Part shown: piece after piece, positions 34,451 through 47,256 of the stretch
Layout of the letters: every line of letters begins with the position of its first letter
Numbering within the stretch: the stretch's first letter is position 1
Made by a program: the position numbers and the translations under genes
Assembly: GCA_028335825.1 (NCBI GenBank)
Contig: JAIOKI010000009.1
Span: 248,001 to 312,000, forward strand
From: Nosema muscidifuracis
Taxonomy: Eukaryota > Microsporidia > Nosematidae
Direction: 5' to 3'
Length of the DNA: 64,000 bases
Notes under the pieces: model-generated
Databases searched by the model: none
The model's input: only the letters and a program-made list of their open reading frames with translations
What the model was told of the DNA's origin: nothing

Positions 34451-37400
34451 TTTCATAAGATTCTACAAATGTAATTTTTTGTTACTCTGAGAAATAATGA
34501 GCTAAATATTCTAGAAACCTAATTCAACTTATTAGTATAATTTCTGCTGAAAAATCATTATTTTAGGTTTTATACTGTATATTGCACAAATTATCACTTG
34601 GTATATTAAATATTGCTTTATTATTTTCCACTAATCTCAGGATATGTAAACTGTAACAAAATTCAACATCAAGTTAAAAAGGTTAGCATTTAGAACAATC
34701 AGCTTAAATTCAATTATCTAAAGAGTACATGAAATCATAAAAATTGTTCTCCTTCAGTTTCTAGCTTTCCTAGATTATCGACTACATTGTATAATTAAGC
34801 TTCGATTTTCTTATGTGGTTTATTATTACTGAATACAGAAATCAGTCTTATATATACAACCTCTTTTTAAATCTTTTCTTGTTTTTACAGAAAAAAACTT
34901 TAACTTGACTTTCTTAATCCAAAAATGATATATAGATCCAAATTATTGAAACTCAAACACGCACTTATAACTTCTTTCGCCATAGTTACTTTCATAAATT
35001 AGTTGAGAAGTTGGAAATCATTTCTTGTAATTACTATCATACAATGAAGAATATACTGTAGGTAGTTTAACCTTCTAATCATTCGATTATACTCATATTA
35101 GATGTTCACATTACACTGTTTTTTATTCTTAGACTTAACTTTGTATATATTATTGCATTAATAATATGAAATTTATACTTAATGATAAATTCAAACATAA
35201 AATGCTCTCGAGTGTATGAAATTCGGATCTGAAATTAAATACTAGATCACATATATTCTACAATATTTCTATCAATATCACATAATTTAATACTAAAATA
35301 GTGTGACATCAATTGCAATTTTTTTATATTTTTTATCATTTAAGATTCTATTTTTATGACCTTATCTTTGTCGGTCATCTAAATTTTTTTGATCGAGCTT
35401 TTACTTTTAACTCTCAATAAACTTTGATATCGTTTGTATCTCTCATGATTTATAAATTTATATAATCTCGTTTCGTCTCCAAACTCTTTTCACATTTTAA
35501 ATGTCACAGTGCAATTTCTTTTAATTCTCATTATCTTGAAGTGCTTATCCAGCGCTAGTGAATCAGACTTGCAGAAAAAATAATAAATCTGATCTTCATC
35601 TGATAATTATAAAACATGAAAGTAAATATGCTCTTTTAACTCGTGCAAAATGTTTGGCTTAACGATTTCGATTTTCATATTCTACACCATACACTTTTTA
35701 GATATTAAATAAACCCAAAAATTATTTATTTTTGTATTTACATCTTGTAACTAAACAGGCCAAATGTCATTTGTAAGCTGTACTCTACCTACTTCGGTAA
35801 ACACAGATCTTTTATTTTAATATCGCTGTTTTCTTTTCTCTGTTTTATTCTTTTTTAGTTCTCATTATTTATATAAAAATAATAATAATTAAAATATACT
35901 AGGAATATTTTTAAAGAGCAATATCTCTAGGACTTACACTTCCGATCTTATTCTTTTAAATAAGCGTTGTCTTTCTTCATTTCTATGTTCACATTATATA
36001 TTATAAGATTAACGGATGGCATTACTATATTGAGAATTTTGGTTCTGATTATTACTTTTAGAACTTATTATATAATATAGAATGTCTCAACTATATATAT
36101 ATAGTTGAACTTTAATATAAAAACATGTATTAATACTTCAATTTTATTTTCAAAACTCTTGGTTATTGCTATTTTAAAATCTGTTAAAGCATTTTTAATA
36201 ATTCGCTTTTTTCTGCGAGAATATTAAAGTTTTTTTCATATGTTCACGAACTTTTTTTGGAAATAGAAATATGTGAATAAAATTTACTTATGAAATGCCA
36301 CACATGATGTAAAACCAATAAATACTTAAAGAATAACTTAAGAGAATGAATAATGATTTAATAAAGACAAACTTTTTTATATTATTTGATTTTATTTCAT
36401 ACTCTTGGTATCTCAGTAATGCAATTTTATATTCTGCAAATCTTCTTGAGCGATATTGTTTATTTAGCCTTCTCATTACTTTTATCTCTTACTCAAAGAT
36501 TTTACATTTTTTAGATTAGAATTTCTTCAACAATGCTATTTGTCTCTTTAATTTTACTGTATTACTACTCTGAGAAACAGGACTTAGTCTTTGATGCTAA
36601 TTTTATATAGTCGACATTCACACTTAAAAACAGCTGAAACCAGCTTTTCCTTAATTTTAGTTTTTAACTAACTTCCCAATACTTTGAGAAAATTTATATT
36701 GTCCTTCTTTAACATTGAATTTATCTAAGAAATTGAGGCATATGATTTTTTTATGGAAACACATATGACTTTGTTTTATCAATCTTTGTAATTTTCTTAT
36801 TCTGTTTGCTTGAAAATAAAGCCTCATTTTGCCAATTAATAATCTTGTCATTTCTATTTAAATTTATACTTTTTATCTCTGTTTTACAAATATTGTATTT
36901 AACATCTAATTCTAGTCCATAAATATTATCTGCTGTGATTTTGCATGTATTTTTTGTCTTATCTTATTATTTACAATTAGTCTCTACCATGCTGTAATTA
37001 AAAGCTGAAGATTTATTTGAAATAGAGTTTTTACCATACCCAAATAATAATTGTGTGTAATTATTAAAGGTATTTATTATTATTATAGTAATTGTGAGTG
37101 AGATTTTATTTTCAATAAATAACTAAAGAAAACAAATACTAAAAAGTATCATGTTGTGTTTAAAGATCAATTTGAAAGATTAGTGGTTATTCACTCATTG
37201 AAATATATTCTAATTTAGTCGGAAATGAGGTAAGACATATTGCTATTGGTGAATCATTATATAAAACTATAAACAAGAAAGTTATCAAAATAAACATTTT
37301 AACATCATGCGATATTCGACTGTGTGTATTTTATAAATAAAAAATATTTAAAGAACGGTACACAAAATGAAGAAAACCTACAACGACGTAAACAATAAAT

Positions 37401-40400
37401 CTTTCAAATAAAACATCCTTTACATGATACTACTTAGAGAAATACTTTCGTTTTTGTCACTTCAATCAATGTTACAATATACCAAGATACAATATTGTTG
37501 TTAAAGCCATAAAATTTATATTGAGGCATCTTTTTATACCTACAACTAAGTCAAAGGATAACTATTTAATTTGTATGTTAATCATCTTTGACTTTTTTAT
37601 TCCAAATTTGTGATTTCATTATGGCGTTATTAGTAGGTAATCGGTCTGAGGATAAAAAATCCTTTAATATGCATACTAACAAGCCTAAAATGGTAAAATT
37701 AAAGTATGTTTTTATGACATGTTTTCTTCTATGTTCTTATTATCAGCTATCCGCTTGTGGTTTGCATTTTTTAGCATTATTCATTTTCTCTCTCCTGGAG
37801 TAAAATTAAGATAATATTTATATAAAAAAATAATACTGATGCTTAAAGTTGCTTCTTCGGTATTTTTTTGTTATTATAAGCTTCACTTGTTGTACCCAAG
37901 AGGGGTGAGCACATGCGTTTAGCCATAATCAGGCTTTCTAGAGCCATATTTAGTACTCTGGATTGTACATATACCTCGATACGGCTGTCTATCTTGATCT
38001 AATTTCTGTATTTGCTAGATTATTGAAGTAAGAAATAACAGTATTAGAAATCTCGGGATAATATAAGTCTTGAAACCATAGGTATAAAATGTTAGATAAT
38101 CACTGTGCGTCACTAACTATTTTTATAGAATAGCTATTCCTTATTTTTTGACATTGAAAACTTATATTAATCATTTTTCACAAGAACTATAAAGCCGAAT
38201 AAAAACATATGTACAACATAAAGTATTTATTAAGATGAAAATAAAAATTGAGGAAAAATATTAAGATAAAAGGATTTATGAGTTCCAACAAAAAAATCGA
38301 CTTTGAAGCAATTAGTGGATAGAGCTAATATTCATGAAAAATATAACTAATAATTATATTTAAATGTGAAAGAACTAAACTTAAATTTTACAAATTTAGA
38401 GAGAAGATTTAATAAACTACCTTCAGATTTAAATGTTCTAGACAGCTTAAAAAATATTATCGATCAATGACTATAAGATTACGTTTTTTATATTCCTTGT
38501 CTTAATGTTAAGCAATAACATTTTTTTATTTAAATTCAATTTAAGTTATTTAATAAAACTTTATTGAAATAATTTCTAAAAAAGGAGAATGTGAAAGAGA
38601 CTGAAAATATTAAAATTGCCAAATTAATAGAACAAAATAAAGCTGTATTAAAAATGATCATGTTATCATGAGAAATCTCAGATATAAACATACAATTTTT
38701 TATTAGCAATGAACTTAATTTTAAAATTGACTTATAAAATAAATAAGTTGTTAATAAAAAACAAATGAATAAAAATAAGCTTAATCTGTTCTTAAAACAA
38801 TACTTTATAGAATTAAAATTTTGGAGATTCAACAAACTATGAATTGCGTAATCGTAATTATAGACACGAATTTGAAAAATCCAATTATTAATTAGGTATA
38901 AATTAGATCTATATGAATATATCAAATAAAAAATTCAATATACTTACATGAAGTCTTTATATAATTACAGTAAAACAATAGACATCAAATATTTTTTGTA
39001 AAAATAAATTTCAAATACCACATTTTCAAATCTTGTGAACATTATATGATGCTACTGTATCGGAAGAACTGTTTTTAATAAACAACTGTTACTTTCATGT
39101 TTCTTTGAAGCTCTGATAAAACTATATAAAAACTCAAATAGTTTTCAGTTTGAAATGATTTATGATTGATATCAATTTTGCTTTATTTAGACACTCATAT
39201 TTGATGATCAACATATTTATTTGAAATTCTCTTACATTTCAGCTTATTTATGATAGTACTCTGATAGAGAAACATTAATGGCATAAAGTCTTATTGGTTA
39301 TTAATAGTATGCAAACTTAGTCTCACAATTTATAACTTCTTTTCCTAACAAATCTCTTATCACGATTTATATCAACTGATACAGGAAAAAATTCTTAATT
39401 TTTTTCTAGATTTATGTATTTTGATTTTCTCTGTGGATGTTGTGATTGAAAATTATAAATATCCTTACCTTATAAATCATAACATTGTGAAGAATACAAA
39501 TGTTAATGATGAAAATAAGTTTAAAAAAATCATTCAAGATTGAATAAATTGTTCACAAAGAATATTAAAATGGAATTAGCGAGAAAAAAGTATAATATGC
39601 AATTTTTAAAAATGACAACCAAGGAGAAGTTGATTGAAATCTTAAGTCAAAGAGAATATTATTTGTCAAATGACTCAAAAAATTAAAAATAAAAAACTTA
39701 ACGAAATTTGTTATGAATCATGAAAAGAGAAGGATATTGGGTCTTTAGGGAAAAAAATGTCATTTAGTATTTTTTTAGAATAAAAAACGAAAACAACTTA
39801 TGTTTATTTTATAAAAACTATAGACAAATATAGTAATAAACTGAAATTAAAAGAGGATTTTGTTCTCTAAATAACAGAAAGACTTAATAAGAAATAAAAA
39901 GAAAATTGATCTAACAATTTTCGGAGAAAAATATGACCAAAATCTTCATATGAGAAGATAAAAAAGATAGATATTAAAGAAGATGAGCCTATGTTACAAG
40001 AAAGAAGCTAAGAAAAAACTTAAGAAAAATAAAACTAAAACAATATGCAAAAAAAGAAAATCTTTGATGCAATAGAAGACGAAGATTTACTAGATAAATA
40101 TAAATTACGTATTTATTATTATATTTTTTTAGTATTGAATGACACGAGTATGAAAGAAAACAATAACCTTAAGAGCGCTACACAACTTTAGCTATGGAAT
40201 ATATCAAGATAAGACAAGGAAAAGTAGATCGGTTGTCTGATAAAATAATATCAAATAGATTGCACGAAAATCAAATTAACTTGCTGTATAAAAACCATGA
40301 AGAAAGATTTTATAATTAACGAAATTATTGTTTATTTCATACAAAATCCCGGGATTTAAAACTTAAAAAATATACATTTTGAAATTAACATCTAAAATCT

Positions 40401-40899
40401 TCTTAGATACTCTGTATAAATCCAATTAGTATGAAGATAAGACAACAATAATAATCATTGCTAACGTTTTTCCGTTAATATTTTTACTTTTAAGTTTTAT
40501 CTTAAGTTAATTATTCGGAGACTAATTTATTGCTTCAATTAATGAATTACTCAACTATATTACTACATAAATTATTATTTTATAGATTTCCTAGGATTTA
40601 TATGATAATTGTGCAAAAATAATAACCTAAATTTATATTTCTATTCTCTCACCATTTTAAATTATAAGGATATAAAAATAGAAATTTAAAAATGTCTTCA
40701 ATAATGATCACTTTCATTCAAAAAGGAAAATGGTAAAGATTTTTTGTGATGCTTTAATGTTGAAAGAAACAATGAATTTAAGAAATATAGAAATGAAAAT
40801 TTTATAAAGGATATTAAGGCATAAAAGTAGAAACTTTTACCACATTTATCTCTTAAAATGGTAATTTGTTTGATAAAGACTTAGATTTATTATTTAACA
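34451..40899. other. AT-rich centre without a recognisable gene
   Basis: These 6.4 kb lie between the inverted-repeat arms. Open frames of 60-130 codons (for example 36,288-36,476, 36,657-36,851, 37,588-37,803 and 38,536-38,925) have random AT-rich composition. The plus strand at about 39.6-40.3 kb is Lys/Glu-rich and may be a gag remnant. At 40,405-40,450 a tract resembles 60,400-60,445 beside the gag/protease relic. A short perfect palindrome (caactatatatatatagttg) lies near 36,090. Confidence 0.45.
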
Positions 40900-42480
40900 T
40901 TATTTATAAATCTTGTTTATATACTTTTATTCTCATATAAAATACCTTGTTCAATAAAATATTGTTTGGGTCTTATGATAGAAATATTCCTTGGTGTGAA
41001 TAAAAATCAAAAATTTAGAAGATAATTTTTGTAGATATTCCATATAAGCTACAAAAAGTTACAAATTTAAGAATGAAGCAGAAAAGTGATCACTAGAAAG
41101 ACAATATATAATACTAATAGAACATTATGAATAAATAATGTTGGACTGGTGTTACAACAGATGGTAGCTTAAGACTAATAATAAATCTTGTGAGCCTTAA
41201 CTAATTAGTAGTACCTGAATTTTTTTCGCCTAATACTGATAAAATAATTAATAATTTGAGGTATAAAAGATATTTTACTAAAATTGAAATAAAAAAGGCT
41301 CTTTCAGATTGTGAAAAAGGAGAAGTATTGGTATAGAACAATGTAAAATAGAAAACAAGATATATTACGAATAAGAATATCAAGGTTTTCAGAAACTCAT
41401 TTGTGATAAAAAATATAAATAAATTGTTGATAGACATATAAAAATATGCTTTGTTTTACGATACAGAAACATTGCCAATTTTAGACAAAAAATAGAGTTA
41501 AATGAAGAGGAAAATTTGAAAACGTTTTTGATCATAAAATTAATCTTTAGGAGAAACAATATTGAAATAACCAGATTTTAAAAAGAATTTAAAAGGGATT
41601 CAGTTTCATTTGCATAATGAACAATGGTTTCGGTGGAAAGAAATTATTTAACTCGTTAAAAAAATATTAGCTGCCTCATAGGCAATTACAAACTTTAAAA
41701 TTTTTTTATTATGCAGATAATTCAAATTAGAAACCAATTATAAATTGCTAAAGCTTTAGATGACAGAAAAATGGATCAAAACAGTAGATATTCATTTTTA
41801 AAATAGAATATAGAAACTATTTCCAAATTACATATTTCAACGGTATAAGTGCAACAGAAACCAATTAGAAAGTTAATATGATCACAAATAGTGGAAATAA
41901 ATCAACAAAGTAAGATATTTTAGACTTTCATAAAAGGCTTGTGTTTAGATGATAGAAGATTATATTATAAAAATACAAAAGTTTCAATATAAGATATTAT
42001 TATAATAATATAGAATATTGATATGTCATTAAGAAGTGTAAGAATGAAAATATCTTGAGAGATATTTATAAGAAGAAACACAGTTGTTGAAAATCTAGAT
42101 AATATTGAAAATGATGAAATAGGAAAAGAAAAGTCAAAGATGATTAAGAAATAGCTATAAGTGTAATAAATAAGATTCGGTCAGAAAGACAGCAGGTGAA
42201 AAAATTAAGAGGATTTTATAATTTAGTAGACTAGAACACAAACAGAAGTAAATAAGATTGATTTTTGTAAATGATGGATAATAACAGTACTAGTATATAA
42301 GGATTATGGATTAATGAACAGAATACTGGTGAATGAATTAGAGATTGAAGAACTAAAGAAATTTAAGAAAGTATTTTACAGCAATAAATAAAAGCTAAAA
42401 TATTGAAATTAAAAAATTGTAGAATAAAGATAATTAGATGAGTTAAGATTGCAAAAAAAAGATGATAGTGTATTTTTTAG
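40900..42480 (+). mobile_element. Ty3/Gypsy-like pol relic (reverse transcriptase and RNase H)
   Basis: On the plus strand a reverse-transcriptase-like run with RYKRYFTKIEIKKAL lies at about 41,255-41,310. A decayed RNase H region follows at about 41,450-41,800 (YALFYDTET, then KEII-LVKKIL). The end of the relic (41,998-42,480) is shared, inverted, with 30,270-30,765 in the other arm. It is broken and old. Confidence 0.55.
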
Positions 42481-42609
42481 GCATTGATGAAAGATACTGA
42501 AGAAATTAACAAAAGCATAGAATAAATAAAGATATATAATTTAATTAGATGTTTACTTCTAATTATTAGTCAAATACTATTTCTTATATACAGTATTATA
42601 ATACATAAG

Positions 42610-43281
42610 CCTTTTTATAACATGAGATACCAAGATTAATACAAATTCACAGAATGATTATTACTAGTAAATAACAGATCTATAAACAATATATAAAAAG
42701 TAATGTAATTACTATACCAAGTCAAACTATCCCATCTACATTACAAAGAAATAAAACTAAAAATCATTACCAAAGAATGCAAATATACACACAGTACATG
42801 TTGCATACATACCTCATCAATAAAATATTTTACATCTTCAAGTAACAAAACCCATCACAAACTAAACCATCGTTACGGTCTCACATTACTGTTCACACAA
42901 GTAATCACCACGATCACTTCAACAACCAACGTCCCAGCACGTTCATAGGATGGTCACCATTCTCAATCCTTAACTGGACACTCCAATCAACTTCCCGTTG
43001 TTCAACACAACCACCAGATTGTAACTCTTTTTATACAACATATATATCATACTAGTACACTCAAACACACTACATATAATCTGTCAAAAATCATAAATCA
43101 GCAATTAATTATTAATTCTGATTTGTCAATTTAATTTATCAGTAGATTAAATAATACACAATGTAAATTATATATTACTCATGTTGTAGTTTTCGTATGT
43201 TATATTGCACTGATTGATTGAGAGATTAAGATTTCTGAGACTAGATTAATACTGACTAGAATGTAGATATGTTATTTTGTA
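42610..43281 (+). promoter_or_regulatory. rDNA upstream spacer, right unit (putative promoter/5' ETS)
   Basis: The segment at 42,770-43,080 is C-rich and G-poor on the transcribed-sense strand and almost the same in both arms, unlike the AT-rich flanks. A TATA-like run (TTTTTATACAACATATATA) lies at about 43,028-43,046, some 240 bp before the SSU. This is the best candidate in the window for an RNA polymerase I promoter and leader. The assignment rests on position, composition and conservation only. Confidence 0.45.
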
Positions 43282-44516
43282 CACCAGGTTGATTCTGCCT
43301 GACGTAGACGCTATTCCCTAAGATTAACCCATGCATGTTTTTGAAGAAGTATCTGAAAAATGGACTGCTCAGTAATACTCACTTTATTTTATGTATATTG
43401 ATGATAACTACGTTAAAGTGTAGATAATTGTATACAGTAAGAGTGAGACCTATCAGCTAGTTGTTAAGGTAATGGCTTAACAAGGCAGTAACGGGTAACG
43501 GTATTACTTTGTAATATTCCGGAGAAGGAGCCTGAGAGACGGCTACTAAGTCTAAGGATTGCAGCAGGGGCGAAACTTGACCTATGGATTTTGTCTGAGG
43601 CAGTTATGGGAAGTAATAGATATTGTTTCATATTGTAAAAACATATGAGGTGATTAATTGGAGGGCAAATCAAGTGCCAGCAGCCGCGGTAATACTTGTT
43701 CCAAGAGTGTGTATGATGATTGATGCAGTTAAAAAGTCCGTAGTTTATTTTTAAGAAGCAATATGAGGTGTACTGTATAGTTGGGAGAGAGATGAAATGT
43801 GACGACCCTGACTGGACGAACAGAAGCGAAAGCTGTACACTTGTATGTATTTTTTGAACAAGGACGTAAGCTGGAGGATCGAAGATGATTAGATACCATT
43901 GTAGTTCCAGCAGTAAACTATGCCGACGATGTGATATGAGTATTTGTATTACATAATAGAAATTAGAGTTTTTTGGCTCTGGGGATAGTATGATCGCAAG
44001 ATTGAAAATTAAAGAAATTGACGGAAGAATACCACAAGGAGTGGATTGTGCGGCTTAATTTGACTCAACGCGAGGTAACTTACCAATATTTTATTATTCA
44101 GCGAGAATGGAATTTGAGAATGATAATAGTGGTGCATGGCCGTTTTCAATGGATGCTGTGAAGTTTTGATTAATTTCAACAAGACGTGAGACCCTTATAG
44201 ACAGACACAATCAGTGTAGGAAGGAAAGGATTAAAACAGGTCCGTTATGCCCTCAGACATTTTGGGCTGCACGCGCAATACAATAGATATAAATCTTTAT
44301 GGGATAATATTTTGTAAGAGATATTTGAACTTGGAATTGCTAGTAAATTTTATTAAATAAGTAGAATTGAATGTGTCCCTGTTCTTTGTACACACCGCCC
44401 GTCGCTATCTAAGATGATATATGTTGTGAAATTAGTGTAAACTACTTGAACAAGATGTATTAGATCTGATATAAGTCGTAACATGGTTGCTGTTGGAGAA
44501 CCATTAGCAGGATCAT
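43282..44516 (+). rRNA. Small-subunit rRNA, right unit
   Basis: The gene runs from CACCAGGTTGATTCTGCC at 43,282 to GCAGGATCATA at about 44,516, 1235 nt. It contains the GCCAGCAGCCGCGGTAATAC block near 43,676 and the GTACACACCGCCCGTCGC block near 44,390. Compared with the left copy, bases 44,110-44,111 read GA instead of TT. Confidence 0.95.
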
Positions 44517-44655
44517 ATCGAGTAACAGTTAATACAATATATATAGATTATACTAATGATTTTATATATATAGATTATAATTTATATATTATTATTAGAT
44601 TATTCTAATATATATGTTATACTAATATATATTATTTATATTATTTATTATTTTA
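44517..44655 (+). other. ITS, right unit
   Basis: This is an AT-only spacer of about 140 bp made of TATA/ATTA runs. It differs in length and order of repeats from the left ITS. Confidence 0.8.
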
Positions 44656-46221
44656 CCCACACATGGGATCAATAGGATGCCACAGCGATGAAGGTCGTAG
44701 ATGAATACGAAAGCATTGTTACCGAATATATACAGATGTGTATAGAGGACCCTTTGAACTTAAGCATATCATTAGAAGGAGGAAAAGAAACTAACCAGGA
44801 TTTCTGTAGTAGCAGCGAGTGAACAAGAAGCAACCCGTGATTGTAATCCTATTGGAGATGTAAATCACTATTTTATTACTTATTTGTACAGAATATAATA
44901 TTCGTTAGTTGAATAAAATAGTAAGTATCAGCGAGTAGGGCTGCTTGGTAGTGCAGTCTGAATACAGGTAGAATGAGATATCTAAGGTTAAATATAATGG
45001 CATACCGATAGCAAATAAGTACTGCGAAGGAATTTGTGAAAATGTGTGGGGCAGCCTTATGTTTAAGGACCCGTCTTGAAACACGGACCAAGGAGATTAT
45101 AGTTATAGCAAGATAATGGCTCAGTCGTTATTAATATGACAAGTTATAACTATAAGACCCGAAACACAGTGAACTATGCATGTTCTGGTTGAAGATAAGC
45201 AACAGTTTATTGGAAGACCATAATCATTCTGACGTGCAAATCGATGATTTAAGATGTGTATAGTGGCGAAAGACCAATCGAACTGTGTGGTAGCTGGTTC
45301 ACAGCGAAATGTCTCTCAGGACAGCAGTCATTGTATATAGGACATAGATGTAGGACACTGTTATAGTCTCGACTATGAGAAATCTTTAATTCTATGGTCT
45401 TCTGTAGATTAGGTTTACAGAATGAATCTATTGTATGACTAGTGGGCACATGATTGTAAGAATGATGTGCAAAAAGGGATGAACCTTATGGAACATTAAA
45501 TATTCTAAATAGTAGACAGTATACCATAAATATGATGAATACATTGAGACAGTAGGGCGGTTGTTATGGAAGTAGAAATCCGCTAAGAAACGTGTTACAA
45601 CGTACCTACCGAATGTATTATTGTATAAAATGGAAGAAGATGACTACTTTTATGAGATGTTTCTATATGAGTATTTAGGTAGCTGTGCAATTTGTTTGTA
45701 TTGAAGTATATGTGTGAATGTATATGGAAGAAACAAATGGGCCGATCTTGGAGGCAGTAACAATATATTTGTATAGATATAGACTAGGGTTTTCAATGGT
45801 ATTGAAGTGAGTCGGTGTTATTGTAAAAACAAAGAAGATCAATAGTTCTTCACTTGACTACTGCAAGGCGACTTGATGATGACAGTATATAAGCGGTGTA
45901 AGAAAAATGAATTAGACTGTGTGTACGTATGGATTGTCATGATAAGAAATACGTGTTGTATATATATACTTGATAAAAAAGAAGTAGTGTAGCCGTACCT
46001 ATACCGCATCAGGTGTCTTTGTATCATAACAGATATTTTAAATTAAAGTAAGTAAGGGAATTCGGCAAATTAGATCTGTAACCTTGGGATAAAGATTGGC
46101 TCTAGCATGCTAGAACTTTTACTATGTAAGGAATCTGACTGTTTATTAAAAACATAGCTTTTTGTATTACAAGAAGTGAATTCTGCCCAGTGCATTTATT
46201 GTTAAAGTTGTGTAAGCGAAT

Positions 46222-46274
<53 letters not shown>

Positions 46275-46373
46275 TTAATTGGTGACGCGCATGAATGGAG
46301 CAACGAGATTCCTACTGTCCCTACTTACAATTTTGTGAAACCACGAGACAAGGGAACGGGCTTGTTGTATATC

Positions 46374-46405
<32 letters not shown>

Positions 46406-46840
46406 TTAGTATGTTCTAATAATTATTCGGTATATTGTAGAGAGGTGGGAGATGATTTGTGAAACCACTAGTATGTTTGAATATTTGTTTATTTGGATAT
46501 ATGGGGAGTTTGGCTGGGGCGGTACAGCTGTTAAAAAGTAACACAGCTGTCCTAAGGTAGATGAATGATGGATGGTAACCATCAGTTTATTATAAGGGAA
46601 TAAATCTGCTTTACTTTATACATATGACTGTATTTAGTAGGGAAACCTTGGCCTAGCGATCCCAATTACATTCATTATGTATTGGGTGATTGAAAAGTTA
46701 CCACAGGGATAACTGGCTTGTAGCAGGCAAGCGATCATAGCGACTCTGCTTTTTGATTCTTCGATGTCGTCTCTTCTGATCATCGTAGTGTATATGTTAC
46801 GAAGTGTTGGATTGTTCACCCGGTAATGAGGAACGTGAGA

Positions 46841-46882
<42 letters not shown>

Positions 46883-47120
46883 TAAGTATTTTTGAGTGAA
46901 CTTTGATAGTACGAGAGGAACTCTAAGTGATGACCACTGGTAGTGCGATTAACTATTAAGTTATGTTGCTTAGCTACGTCGTTTCGATTAAGGCTGAAAG
47001 CCTCTTAAGCCTGAAGCGTAGCTCAAAGATACATTTGGGAGAATACTACTCTATTAAGCAGAACTGTAAGAATGAAGGTGTATGCCGACATTTTGAGGTT
47101 ACTACTTTTTGTATTACAGT
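44656..47120 (+). rRNA. Large-subunit rRNA with fused 5.8S segment, right unit
   Basis: The 5.8S-like start (CACAGCGATGAAGGTCGTAG near 44,681) runs into TTGAACTTAAGCATATCATT near 44,754 with no ITS2. The sarcin-ricin block AGTACGAGAGGAAC lies near 46,908. The ends are estimates; the 3' end is placed where the left and right flanks begin to differ. Confidence 0.93.
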
Positions 47121-47214
47121 GTAGGTGTGTATGTAGTTTGCATAGTTAAGATTGTTAATAAGAAATGTGACTTAGAATATAATTTTAATTACTTTGTTCA
47201 AACAAAAATCAAAT

Positions 47215-47256
47215 TTAAACTAAAGTAAGGTGTAATTTAATTAGATGGTCATCCTG
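47215..47256 (+). repeat. Patch of LINE ORF2 at the 5' junction, right copy
   Basis: This tract matches ORF2 positions 52,495-52,537 with a one-base insertion and a few changes. It joins the LSU flank to the LINE's 5' end. The first ATG of the long ORF1 frame (47,245) lies inside it, so those first codons derive from ORF2 sequence read in another frame. Confidence 0.7.

Noticed and set aside
36288-38925. Frames of 62-129 codons in the palindrome centre (36,288, 36,657, 37,588 and 38,536)
   Set aside because: They are biased to Phe, Leu, Ile, Lys and Asn as AT-rich noise is, have no conserved motif, and lie among decayed elements.
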